This document shows, one piece after another, positions 1 to 7,861 of a DNA stretch of 53,749 bases (its first letter is position 1; each line of letters starts with the position of its first letter). Source of the DNA: Acaryochloris sp. IP29b_bin.148. Its GTDB lineage: Bacteria; Cyanobacteriota; Cyanobacteriia; Thermosynechococcales; Thermosynechococcaceae. The translations under genes were made by a program, and so were the position numbers. The stretch lies in assembly GCF_028285565.1 (NCBI RefSeq), contig NZ_JANQOY010000249.1, forward strand, positions 1-53,749, given 5' to 3'. Under the pieces are notes generated by a model. That model did not search any database and was not told the origin of the DNA. It was given only the letters and a program-made list of their open reading frames with translations.

Positions 1-2
1 AC

Positions 3-79
<77 letters not shown>

Positions 80-91
80 GCGTGGAACCTC

Positions 92-121
92 AGTATAGAC
101 ATGAATGGCCACACTTGGCAA
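92..121 (-). promoter_or_regulatory. Sigma-70 type promoter of the initiator tRNA
   Basis: On the minus strand TTGCCA (116-121) and TATACT (92-97) are separated by 18 bases and lie just upstream of the tRNA 5' end at 79. This matches -35 and -10 boxes for the primary sigma factor, with a start site expected near 85. Confidence 0.7.
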
Positions 122-217
122 CTTCTATTACATTAGGTGAATACGCTCTTCTAAGTATCTAGGCAAATCTTCCCTTCAATTTTTCCCTGCAAATAGTGAT
201 TAGTCCTGAGATTATAA

Positions 218-248
218 TTTTACACACCTAAATTTTTCACACCTAAAT
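218..248 (+). repeat. Tandem 15-nt direct repeat upstream of bicA
   Basis: Two nearly identical units, each containing CACACCTAAAT (223-233 and 238-248), follow each other at a 15-base period with one mismatch over 16 bases. They sit 25-55 bases upstream of the transporter start, a plausible place for a regulator bound on one face of the helix. No known operator was recognised. Confidence 0.5.
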
Positions 249-272
249 GAACTCAATAGTAGGCTTCGCTTC

Positions 273-1982
273 ATGGCAAATGCTCAGTTTAGGTTTATCA
301 ATACCCTACACTTTCGTAACTTTCAAGGCGATTTACTGGGTGGATTAACCGCCGCAATTGTAGCCCTACCACTCGCCCTTGCCTTCGGAGTCTCTGCCAC
401 AGCAGATATTTCCACTAGTGCAGGAGCCATTACTGGCCTGTACGGTGCCATTGGGGTGGGCCTATTCGCATCTTTATGTGGGGGGACGCCTTCTCAGATC
501 TCTGGCCCCACTGGCCCCATGTCTGTGGTGATGGCCACCATTTTTACAGCTTTGATGAGGGAAGATCCTCAATCTGGGTTGGCTATGGCCTTCACGGTAG
601 TGATGATGGCAGGGCTGTTTCAGATCTTATTTGGGCTATTACGGTTAGGGAAGTACATCACCTTAATGCCCTATACCGTCATCTCTGGCTTTATGTCCGG
701 CGTGGGCTTAATCATTATTACCCTACAAATTGCCCCCTTACTGGGACATAAAGCATCCTCCAAAGTGGTGAGTGCGATCCAACAACTCCCGAATGTTGTC
801 ACTGATATCAATCCGGTGGCGTTGGGGTTAGGTGTACTAACCTTGGTGATTGTCTTTGCCGCACCGCCCCGGCTGAACCGGATTCTCCCGGCGCCCTTAA
901 TCGCCTTAGTGATTTGTACGTCAATGTCAGTCTATCTATTTCCAAATAGCGGCATCCCCATTATTGGCAAAATCCCCGCCGGCTTGCCGGAACCCCATTT
1001 GCCCCTGTTTCAGATAAAGTACGCCAAAACGATGTTGGGCTACAGTGTCATGTTGGCCATGCTGGGTTCCATTGACTCGCTACTCACCTCATTGGTCGCG
1101 GATAACATTACCCATACTCAGCACGATTCCGATCGCGAACTGATTGGGCAGGGAATTGGCAATTTGGTATCGGGATTCTTGGGCGGGCTACCGGGGGCAG
1201 GGGCAACCATGCGCACCGTCATTAATTCTAAATCAGGGGGCAAGACGCCCTTGTCTGGCATTATTCATGCGTTAGTGCTGGCCATTATTGTCGTGGGAGC
1301 CTCTTCTTTAACCGAACCCATTCCGAATGCTGTCTTAGCCGGAATTTTGATTAAAGTGGGCATCGATATTATTGACTGGAGTTTTCTCAAACGGGCCCAT
1401 CGGCTGTCTTTAAAGGGTGCCGGTGTAATGTACCTGGTCATGTTCTTAACCGTGTTTGTCGATTTGGTGACCGCTGTCGCCGTTGGTGCATTTTTGGCCA
1501 ACTTGTTAACCATTAAGAGCCTGACTGATTTGCAAGTTGAAACCATGCGAACCATTACTGGGCCAACAGACGACCAACAGCTGAGCAAGCTCGAAAAAGA
1601 GATTATTGCCAAGGCCCAAGGAAAAATCCTGCTATTTTTCTTTAGTGGACCCATGAGTTTTGGGGCCGCCAAATCGATTTCTCAGCGGCTTTCGATTGTG
1701 AAAGCCTATAAAGTGCTCATTCTGGACCTGAGCGATGTGACGCGGGTGGGCATTACTGCCTCTTTGGCCATTGAAAATATTCTCAAAGATGCGGATGATA
1801 CGGGCAAAATAGTGTTTCTGGTGGGTGTGCATGGTCAGGTTGCCGAACGGTTGCACCGAATTCAATCAATTCACCAACTGCCTAAAGACTGTTGGTTTAA
1901 TCGGCGTTTAGATGCCTTAAAAGAGGCGGCAGCATTACTCTATGTCCCCGTCTCTCAGATCTCAACAGTAGACGAGCACTAG
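273..1982 (+). CDS. bicA: SulP-family bicarbonate transporter, BicA-like
   Basis: A 569-residue SulP/SLC26 anion transporter of the inner membrane. It resembles cyanobacterial BicA, the low-affinity, high-flux Na+-dependent HCO3- importer of the carbon-concentrating mechanism, throughout its length. The N-terminal HFRNFQGDLLGG segment, the SGPTGPMSVV motif (about residue 76) and the GQGIGNLVSG and GGLPGAGATM blocks are all recognisable. Residues 1-410 hold the hydrophobic transport core. A cytoplasmic STAS domain (about 445-555, with VLILDLSDV) ends the protein. The length matches BicA (about 566). It converges with ilvA, leaving 60 bases between the stops, and a tandem direct repeat lies upstream. 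Substrate specificity within SulP is inferred from similarity; sulfate transport cannot be excluded. Confidence 0.85.
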   Translation: MANAQFRFINTLHFRNFQGDLLGGLTAAIVALPLALAFGVSATADISTSAGAITGLYGAIGVGLFASLCGGTPSQISGPTGPMSVVMATIFTALMREDPQSGLAMAFTVVMMAGLFQILFGLLRLGKYITLMPYTVISGFMSGVGLIIITLQIAPLLGHKASSKVVSAIQQLPNVVTDINPVALGLGVLTLVIVFAAPPRLNRILPAPLIALVICTSMSVYLFPNSGIPIIGKIPAGLPEPHLPLFQIKYAKTMLGYSVMLAMLGSIDSLLTSLVADNITHTQHDSDRELIGQGIGNLVSGFLGGLPGAGATMRTVINSKSGGKTPLSGIIHALVLAIIVVGASSLTEPIPNAVLAGILIKVGIDIIDWSFLKRAHRLSLKGAGVMYLVMFLTVFVDLVTAVAVGAFLANLLTIKSLTDLQVETMRTITGPTDDQQLSKLEKEIIAKAQGKILLFFFSGPMSFGAAKSISQRLSIVKAYKVLILDLSDVTRVGITASLAIENILKDADDTGKIVFLVGVHGQVAERLHRIQSIHQLPKDCWFNRRLDALKEAAALLYVPVSQISTVDEH

Positions 1983-1992
1983 CACTCAAGCA

Positions 1993-2029
1993 GCTGGGCT
2001 GACTGGCGCACACAGCAGTAGTCAGCAGC
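1993..2029 (+). terminator. Possible terminator between bicA and ilvA
   Basis: GCTG-GG-CTGACT (1993-2004) pairs with AGTCAGCAGC (2020-2029), giving a 10-bp stem with a two-base bulge and a 15-base loop, followed by TTTCCTAATTT. The long loop and interrupted T-run make it weak, but it sits exactly between convergent genes. Confidence 0.35.
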
Positions 2030-2042
2030 CTTTCCTAATTTC

Positions 2043-3557
2043 TTAGCCCAGGAACAATTGATAGGCTGGATTGTGCCGTTCATCCGTATAGGGATATCCC
2101 AAGGTATCGAGGAAGGATTGCCATTGATGCATTTCATGGGGAGGGACCTGGGTACCCACGACAATCCGCCCATAGTCAGCCCCATTATTGCGATAGTGAA
2201 AGAGGCTAATGTTCCAATCGGGACTCATGCAGCTTAAGAACTTAGTGAGTGCCCCTGGACGTTCGGGAAATTCAAATCGATAGAGCAGTTCATTTTCGGC
2301 TAAGGCAGATCGCCCACCGACCATATGACGGAGATGGAGTTTGGCCAATTCATTATCCGTTAAATCGAGGGTTTTGAACCCTTGCTTCTCAAAGGTTTGG
2401 ATGATTTGGGCCGCATCCGCTCGATTCTGAATTTGTACCCCCACAAAGATATGGGCTTCCTGTTTGTCCGCAATCCGATAGTTAAACTCAGTCAGGTTAT
2501 GGTTACCTAAACAGGCACAAAACTTTCGAAAGCTACCGCGTTCTTCGGGAATCGTCACGGCCAAGATCGCTTCCCGACGTTCCCCCAACTCTGCCCGTTC
2601 AGCCACAAATCGGAGCCGATCAAAATTCATATTGGCCCCACAGGCTAGGGCAATTAGGGTTTGTGATCGCACCTGTTTTTGTTCAATATACGCTTTGGCC
2701 CCGGCAACGGCCAAAGCCCCCGCAGGTTCTAAGATAGAGCGGGTCTCTTCAAACACATCCTTGATAGCCGCACAGGTATCATCAGTATTCACTAAGACAA
2801 TGTCATCCACATACTGCTGACAGAGACGAAAGGTTTCTGTGCCCACCTCTCGCACCGCCACCCCATCCGCAAATAACCCCACATGGGAGAGCCGAACCCG
2901 CTGGCCGGCTTGCAGAGATTGATGCATGGCAGCAGCATCTATCGGTTCAACCCCAATAATTCGAATCTCTGGCCGCAGGCGTTTGATATAGGCTGCAATA
3001 CCAGAAATCAAACCACCGCCGCCAATCGCAACAAAAATGGCATGGATGGGCTTTTGATACTGCCGCAAAATTTCCATACCAATGGTGCCTTGCCCCGCAA
3101 TCACATCTGGGTCATCGAAGGGATGAATAAAGGTCAGTCCTTTTTCCTCAGATAGTTGACGAGCATGGGCATAGGCGTCATCGTAGGTATCGCCGTAGAG
3201 AATGACCTGGCCCCCTCGGGCTTTGACCGCCTCGACTTTAACGTTGGGGGTAGTGACTGGCATGACGATTAGGGCTGTTGTGTCTAGTTGTCGGGCACCC
3301 AAAGCCACTCCCTGCGCATGGTTTCCGGCAGACGCCGCAATCACGCCTTGGTGCAGTTGGTCCAGGGGTAATTGCGCCATTTTGTTATAGGCACCCCGGA
3401 GCTTGAAGGAGAAGACCGACTGCATATCCTCTCGTTTGAGGAGAATGCGGTTCTGTAGGCGGTCTGATAGGCGGGGAGCCAGTTCCAGGGGACTTTCCTG
3501 TGCCACATCGTAAACCCGCGCTGTCAGGATGCGTTCAAGATAGTCTGGATGACTCAC
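2043..3557 (-). CDS. ilvA: Biosynthetic threonine ammonia-lyase (threonine deaminase)
   Basis: A 504-residue PLP enzyme that converts L-threonine to 2-oxobutanoate, the first committed step of isoleucine synthesis in the cytoplasm. The catalytic domain (about 1-320) has the PLP lysine K52 in SFKLRGAYNK, the asparagine loop SAGNHAQG and the phosphate-binding GGGGL. Two ACT-like regulatory repeats follow (about 330-410 and 425-504), as in feedback-inhibited biosynthetic enzymes and unlike the short catabolic form. Length is normal for the two-ACT type. The start is GTG at 3557, with a GAGG ribosome-binding site just upstream. An unrelated hypothetical gene lies 111 bases upstream on the same strand. 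Confidence 0.95.
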   Translation of the reverse strand: MSHPDYLERILTARVYDVAQESPLELAPRLSDRLQNRILLKREDMQSVFSFKLRGAYNKMAQLPLDQLHQGVIAASAGNHAQGVALGARQLDTTALIVMPVTTPNVKVEAVKARGGQVILYGDTYDDAYAHARQLSEEKGLTFIHPFDDPDVIAGQGTIGMEILRQYQKPIHAIFVAIGGGGLISGIAAYIKRLRPEIRIIGVEPIDAAAMHQSLQAGQRVRLSHVGLFADGVAVREVGTETFRLCQQYVDDIVLVNTDDTCAAIKDVFEETRSILEPAGALAVAGAKAYIEQKQVRSQTLIALACGANMNFDRLRFVAERAELGERREAILAVTIPEERGSFRKFCACLGNHNLTEFNYRIADKQEAHIFVGVQIQNRADAAQIIQTFEKQGFKTLDLTDNELAKLHLRHMVGGRSALAENELLYRFEFPERPGALTKFLSCMSPDWNISLFHYRNNGADYGRIVVGTQVPPHEMHQWQSFLDTLGYPYTDERHNPAYQLFLG

Positions 3558-3668
3558 AGAGCCTCGTCCTTTGCAAAAGCGAGCGATTATTTCTACTGTA
3601 CGCTGTCTTGCAGTCGAAACACGAGGGGCTTAATCTCCGCCGGCGTCAACCCATTCCAGTTGGCCCGA

Positions 3669-4310
3669 TTACAGTTGGTTCAGAATTTGGGGCTGATCGA
3701 CAATATCTGGAAATTTGGTGATCACCTGAGCACAGGATTGGATAAAGGTGTTAATCCATTGCCGTGCCAGTTCTTTTTGCTGATCGTCTAAGGATTGAGT
3801 CAGATTGCCTGGATAGGTAACCTTTTGCGATCGCTGAATCTGAAATTGCTTAAACCAGTCTTGGCTAGGGCGCGCAGCTTGCAGATAATTAACCGTGATG
3901 GCTGCACCCAAATAGGTTTTACCTATTTCTTGCAATTGGTTGAGAATACCCAATAGCGTCTCAACCGTGACCCCCGTTTCCAGGGAGGTCGGTGTCTCCT
4001 GAATCGCGGCCTTCGCTGATATAGAGGGTCCTGTCCCTTGATCTGACTCTCCTAAAATAGCGAAAATACGCTGTTCAACTTCCTCTAGCTGAGCCGGTGG
4101 TGAAACGGATTGAGCAGTGAGTCCCTGATGGTATTGCACCAGCGTTTCTAACTGCCGAATCATCAGATCGAGCGTTTCACCTCGACCATAGAGGTTTTTG
4201 AGAACATGCTCAAGATCCAGAAATGTGGAAAAGTCATCGCCCATATCCTCCACCTGTGATACATACGGATCCTTCTGACGGTAAAGCTTCCGTATGTAGT
4301 AATTCGTCAT
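3669..4310 (-). CDS. Hypothetical protein, soluble, helical
   Basis: A protein of about 213 residues that I do not recognise. It is hydrophilic, has no signal peptide or membrane segment, and looks mostly helical. A variable Ser/Pro/Thr-rich stretch near residues 90-110 separates an N-terminal part containing NLYGRGETLD from a C-terminal part containing ARQWINTFIQSC. The ATG at 4310 is used here; an in-frame GTG at 4331 would add seven residues and neither has a clear ribosome-binding site. A 10-bp inverted repeat covers the first codons (4260-4298). It lies upstream of ilvA on the same strand, but nothing suggests a shared function. Confidence 0.6.
   Translation of the reverse strand: MTNYYIRKLYRQKDPYVSQVEDMGDDFSTFLDLEHVLKNLYGRGETLDLMIRQLETLVQYHQGLTAQSVSPPAQLEEVEQRIFAILGESDQGTGPSISAKAAIQETPTSLETGVTVETLLGILNQLQEIGKTYLGAAITVNYLQAARPSQDWFKQFQIQRSQKVTYPGNLTQSLDDQQKELARQWINTFIQSCAQVITKFPDIVDQPQILNQL
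4260..4298 (-). repeat. Inverted repeat in the first codons of the hypothetical gene
   Basis: TACATACGGA (4260-4269) and TCCGTATGTA (4289-4298) are perfect 10-base arms with a 19-base spacer, covering roughly codons 5-17 of the minus-strand gene. In the mRNA this could fold into a hairpin close to the start codon. Confidence 0.5.
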
Positions 4311-4331
4311 GGGAGAGATCTTAGTGGGCAC

Positions 4332-5028
4332 AATCGAACCTAGCCAAATGAAATAAGGTAAAAAACTAGCTTTGGAGGATAGATCTGATGATGTGCACTC
4401 AAGGAATTCACCTAGACAGCACAGATCTTTGTTGATATTTAAAGGTTACACATTCCTGAAAGTAGATCTGACATTTATTCAGCGTTTTGCACCATAGCCT
4501 CTAGCCTCAACACTAGAAATAGAAAAAGTCTGCTATCAAAAATACAGGCTTAGCAATTTTTCACTCCTAGAATAGAAAAACATTCTATAAAATCCGTGGT
4601 TTCACGGATTGAGCTTTATAAGTCTATATGTGATCTTAGTAAATATTATTTGCGCAGATATTTTTATTCTTCTTATAAAAAATATCTGCCGCAGACCATT
4701 TCCTAAATCACTCATAAACCTTCATTGCCATATCCTATAGAACGATGGCCTTATCCATAGGACAGAGCTATGGATACATGCATATGCTTGCATATATCCG
4801 CACCTTCTTATAGGGATTTATCCGCATCGATTAGCGGTAGAAATTTATCAAAAAAAGTTCAATCTAGCCAGCAAGAGGGAACCCTTGTTTATAGACAAAG
4901 AATGCTACTTTATTTGTCTATAAACAAAGTATTTTTATACCTATCTACTGTAGATAGATTGCTTCGAGCCTTGCTTAGGCAACCACTACCCGTTCATCAT
5001 TCAACTAAACAAAAAAGGGTTATTCTCA
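4332..5028 (+). other. Long AT-rich intergenic region upstream of the PAP-like operon
   Basis: About 700 bases with no credible gene between a divergent hypothetical gene and the operon. It holds three AGATCTG-type motifs (near 4380, 4425 and 4464), a perfect hairpin AATCCGTG-GTTT-CACGGATT (4591-4610) without a following T-run, and a large inverted repeat at 4885-4927. The length and the dyads suggest regulated transcription and a long 5' leader. A 103-codon frame at 4770-5081 overlaps the first operon gene and was judged spurious. Confidence 0.5.
4885..4927 (+). repeat. 15-bp perfect inverted repeat, operator-like
   Basis: TTGTTTATAGACAAA (4885-4899) and TTTGTCTATAAACAA (4913-4927) are exact reverse complements separated by 13 bases. 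Each arm is itself nearly palindromic (TTGT-N6-ACAA), so the element can be read either as one hairpin or as two copies of one regulator site in opposite orientation, about 100 bases upstream of the first operon gene. Confidence 0.6.
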
Positions 5029-5745
5029 ATGGTTTTTACACCAGCAGAAACCGCCGCCAGTCCCAGTTCAAGCGGCGCTAGCGGACATTCATTTAAACAG
5101 TCCTATCCTCACAAGCTTAATCACTATCGTTTTGAGGATTTCTTCTCCTTTAATCGGGAACAAGGCACCATTGATGATTGGCACAATTCGCGCAATATTC
5201 TAGCGAGTGAAGATTTCATCATTGCGCTCATCAAAGGTTTAGAGCAAGAGGTGGGAAGCGCCTCTTCTGTAGTGATGTATAACATCGGTCATGAATGGGG
5301 CAAACAAGATGCTGTCTTCTTCCAAAACTGGTTTGAGGCCCAATTTCAACAATCCTTGCAAAAATGTCGTCCTTCCTTGGCCTTAGAAGCTTGGTGGTGG
5401 CCCTTTACCAGCCAAGGCTGGGGAAATTGGGAGGTTGATTTAGAAAACCAAAAGAATGGTTTTATGTTTATCAACATCTTTGATTCAGCTGTCGCTCGGA
5501 CCCTCGGTGATGTCGGTAAGCCCGTTTGCCATATTTATGCAGGTTTATTCGCAGGGTTCTTTAGCCATCTCGTTAAAAAAGAGCTGAGCTGTATCGAAAC
5601 CCAATGCTACGCCATGGGCGAAACCTACTGTAAGTTCCTCCTTGGCAAGCAAGATCGCATTGATGCAGCCACATTCTGGCAAAACGAAGGAGCCACCACC
5701 CGAGATATCGAAACCCGACTTCACAATGGGGAATATTTAGAATGA
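5029..5745 (+). CDS. V4R-domain protein, Slr0144-like
   Basis: A 238-residue soluble protein with a C-terminal V4R (4-vinyl reductase) domain, a small-molecule or metal-binding fold first seen in bacteriochlorophyll biosynthesis proteins. Three cysteines in the C-terminal part (C188, C193, C201, in SCIETQC and TYCKF) match the V4R cysteine cluster. By order and content this is the first gene of a set equivalent to Synechocystis slr0144-slr0151, reported to help assemble photosystem II. Its stop overlaps the next start (ATGA at 5742-5745), indicating translational coupling. A pigment or tetrapyrrole ligand is an inference from the family. Confidence 0.85.
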   Translation: MVFTPAETAASPSSSGASGHSFKQSYPHKLNHYRFEDFFSFNREQGTIDDWHNSRNILASEDFIIALIKGLEQEVGSASSVVMYNIGHEWGKQDAVFFQNWFEAQFQQSLQKCRPSLALEAWWWPFTSQGWGNWEVDLENQKNGFMFINIFDSAVARTLGDVGKPVCHIYAGLFAGFFSHLVKKELSCIETQCYAMGETYCKFLLGKQDRIDAATFWQNEGATTRDIETRLHNGEYLE

Positions 5746-6107
5746 GCGAACCCAGTGCATGGCAGGATTTAACTGTCCACGAGTTCCTACAAGCCTATAA
5801 CTGGTCAGGACAAAAGCTGCCAGAGGGATCGAAGCCCCACGCTGCCGAGGGTGAAATGGCTAATTGGCAGCGCCAGACGGTACAGACCTTTTTGAGTCAA
5901 TTGAATTGGTTAGGACTTCCCGTCAAACCACAAACGTTGGTGCCCTCCTCTCAGTCGTTTTCTACCCGTCTGACTATCAAGGACTTCTTTCAGTACTTTG
6001 CTTGGGAAGGGCACCCCAATATCGCCGCCATACCCGATATATCGAAGTCATCCCTGATTGCTCCTGAGGATGACCTGAACTTAAATGACTTCTCTGATAT
6101 GTTTTGA
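5742..6107 (+). CDS. Small three-repeat protein, Slr0145-like
   Basis: A 121-residue protein of the PAP-like operon. It has no catalytic motif, but three copies of a short unit are visible: LTVHEFLQAYNWSG (about residue 10), QTVQTFLSQLNWLG (about 46) and LTIKDFFQYFAWEG (about 77). The pattern is T-[VI]-x-x-F-[LF]-x(4)-W-x-G. The tail is acidic (DDLNLNDFSDMF). Such short aromatic repeats suggest a scaffold or adaptor that binds the same kind of partner several times. It starts within the ATGA overlap with the upstream gene and ends just before the next one, so co-translation is likely. Function is not known. Confidence 0.8.
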   Translation: MSEPSAWQDLTVHEFLQAYNWSGQKLPEGSKPHAAEGEMANWQRQTVQTFLSQLNWLGLPVKPQTLVPSSQSFSTRLTIKDFFQYFAWEGHPNIAAIPDISKSSLIAPEDDLNLNDFSDMF

Positions 6108-6115
6108 GGATTATC

Positions 6116-6604
6116 ATGCAATCAACCTTTGAAGATCTTGCGCGCGCTGCGGAAGATCATTACCTACAGCCCACAGAGATGAATAGCTTCAAGCAGCAAG
6201 TGGATGCTCTGCAAGATCGATTGACCGTATATGAAGCTATTCGAGATCATGAGCTGGTTATTTTCCAAACCATTGCAGATCAGCTGCATAAGGAACCTGC
6301 CTCCAATTCTCCATCCGATATCGAAAAAGTGTTGACCCATTGGATTGCTGTATTACGTTACAGTGCCATGGCTATGCTGATGGATCAGCCTGAGGTGCTG
6401 ACCGACCAACTGGGCTGGCTCACGGATGTAGTGAGTGGGGACGAATACCTCTCCTTGCATCAACATATCAGTGAGTTACTGCATCAGTGCTTGCACTCCG
6501 TCTTGGCTGAGGACCAAATCATGCTGATAGAGCCTTTCCTCCAGCCCGTCGATGCAGCGCTATTCAGTGAAGATAGTAATCGAGAATTAGTGGTTTTGGG
6601 TTAA
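6116..6604 (+). CDS. Phycobiliprotein-like globin-fold protein without bilin cysteine, Slr0146-like
   Basis: A 162-residue helical protein that aligns with its neighbour at 7862 and, more weakly, with allophycocyanin subunits. The N-terminal region has DRLTVYEAIRDHE, and the central helix has VLRYSAMAML, equivalent to LRYATYAML-type segments of phycobiliproteins. At the place where phycobiliproteins carry Cys-x-Arg-Asp it has V-x-T-H instead, so covalent bilin attachment at that site is not expected. I chose the ATG at 6116 because GAGG (6106-6109) sits at proper distance; a TTG at 6104 would add four residues. Likely a structural partner of the other operon proteins. Confidence 0.75.
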   Translation: MQSTFEDLARAAEDHYLQPTEMNSFKQQVDALQDRLTVYEAIRDHELVIFQTIADQLHKEPASNSPSDIEKVLTHWIAVLRYSAMAMLMDQPEVLTDQLGWLTDVVSGDEYLSLHQHISELLHQCLHSVLAEDQIMLIEPFLQPVDAALFSEDSNRELVVLG

Positions 6605-6623
6605 TGACCAGAGGATCGAAATA

Positions 6624-7301
6624 ATGATTGCCGTTGAAGAGTTAACAAGCCAGAAGCATATCCCTGGTAATTTCTTTGCCCCCAATGTATACGTCCAAGG
6701 GGACACGGAACTAGGATTGATTGAGAACCGGGAAGGCGCCCGCTTAATTGCGTTGCCAGAAACCTTGTTGAGTGCGCTGTACTCCGGTTTAGAACATGAA
6801 GTAGGCCCCGCTGCCGACTTAGTCCTCCAACAATGTGGCTATTATTGGGGAAGAAATTTTTACCGACGATTTGCCTCTGAGGTTAGTGAATACTACGGGA
6901 AGTCTCTAGCTGAGATGGAAATGGTGGAGTTTTTACAGCTACTCAAAGCATGCTGGAAAACTTATGGCTGGGGACTGATCGAGCTTGATTTTAGTTACCA
7001 TCAACAGGGTTTTTTGGTCGTTCAGACTCAGCATTCTGCCTTTGCTAAAGTGCGAGGGGCGGGAGAACATCCCTCTTGCTTTGTCGAGTCAGGACTCTTG
7101 AGCGCCTTTTTTAGTCAGTTAACGGGACGTGAGCTGGGCTGTGTGCAAACCACCTGTGAATCGCTGCAGGCCACCCACAACTCCTTTATTTTAGGGTTGC
7201 CAGAGCGGATCAAAGCTGCCGAAGCTTGGATCAAAGAAGCTCAGGATCACGACACAATCCTATCGCAACTTTGTAGTCAACCTGCTGCAACTGTGAGTTA
7301 G
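6624..7301 (+). CDS. V4R-domain protein, Slr0147-like
   Basis: A 225-residue paralogue of the operon's first gene. Shared landmarks include SALYSGLEHEVGPAADLVL near residue 50, CGYYWGR, a Trp-Gly segment (TYGWGLIELDF) and the C-terminal VESGLLSAFFSQLTGRELGC. The V4R cysteine cluster is incomplete: C173 and C178 are kept, but the third position is N186 (THNSF) where the paralogue has cysteine. The two V4R proteins may form a hetero-oligomer in which only one chain has the full cysteine set; this is inference. It starts 19 bases after the preceding stop, with a GAGG site upstream. Confidence 0.83.
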   Translation: MIAVEELTSQKHIPGNFFAPNVYVQGDTELGLIENREGARLIALPETLLSALYSGLEHEVGPAADLVLQQCGYYWGRNFYRRFASEVSEYYGKSLAEMEMVEFLQLLKACWKTYGWGLIELDFSYHQQGFLVVQTQHSAFAKVRGAGEHPSCFVESGLLSAFFSQLTGRELGCVQTTCESLQATHNSFILGLPERIKAAEAWIKEAQDHDTILSQLCSQPAATVS

Positions 7302-7349
7302 ACCCATGTCAAAACAATTAATCCGTAGACAAACTGGGAGAGTATAGCG

Positions 7350-7832
7350 ATGGCCAAAATCGTTAAATTAGACCCTATTGGCCAAGAAACGAGTATCGCC
7401 ACCAATGATAATTTGCTATCGGCCTTACTCAAAAATGAACTGAAGGTTCTCAGCGAATGTGGGGGGCGTGGAATGTGTGCCACTTGCCATATCCACATCA
7501 AAGAGGGGATGGAACATTTGTCTCCCATGAGTCGCCGGGAACGGCGGACCTTAGGAGTGATCACAACCTGTAAACTGAATTCCCGTTTGGCTTGCCAAAG
7601 CAAAGTCATGGGCGAGGGCGTCGTTGTCGAACTCCCGGCGGGGATGTATCTCAGTGATATAAGTGACATCGAATGCTTGATTGGTCGCCGCGCTGAAGAC
7701 AATATTTTACATCCCTTAGATGGCAAGGTTCTGGTGGAGAAAGGGAAACTCATCACTCGATCCATGATCAGCCAACTGGAAGAGACTCGCAGTGACGTTT
7801 CAACTCACTTAGCCCATTCACAACCCGTATAA
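7350..7832 (+). CDS. 2Fe-2S ferredoxin with C-terminal extension, Slr0148-like
   Basis: A 160-residue electron carrier. Residues 1-95 form a 2Fe-2S ferredoxin fold with cluster cysteines C37, C43, C46 and C82 (SECGGRGMCATCH and LACQS). The spacing CX5CX2CX35C is like adrenodoxin/Isc-type ferredoxins; plant-type PetF has CX4CX2CX29C. The 65-residue tail after the domain has no recognisable motif. It corresponds to slr0148 in the PAP operon. The separate plant-type ferredoxin gene found between the equivalents of the next two genes in Synechocystis (slr0150) is absent here, so this is the only redox carrier of the cluster. A GGGAG site precedes the start. Confidence 0.88.
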   Translation: MAKIVKLDPIGQETSIATNDNLLSALLKNELKVLSECGGRGMCATCHIHIKEGMEHLSPMSRRERRTLGVITTCKLNSRLACQSKVMGEGVVVELPAGMYLSDISDIECLIGRRAEDNILHPLDGKVLVEKGKLITRSMISQLEETRSDVSTHLAHSQPV

Positions 7833-7861
7833 ACAACCAACATTAATGAGGGGGAAATAAT

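Noticed and set aside
4770-5081. A 103-codon plus-strand frame upstream of and overlapping the first operon gene
   Set aside because: No family resemblance, basic and low-complexity product, no ribosome-binding site, and it covers the inverted repeat and the start of a well-supported gene.
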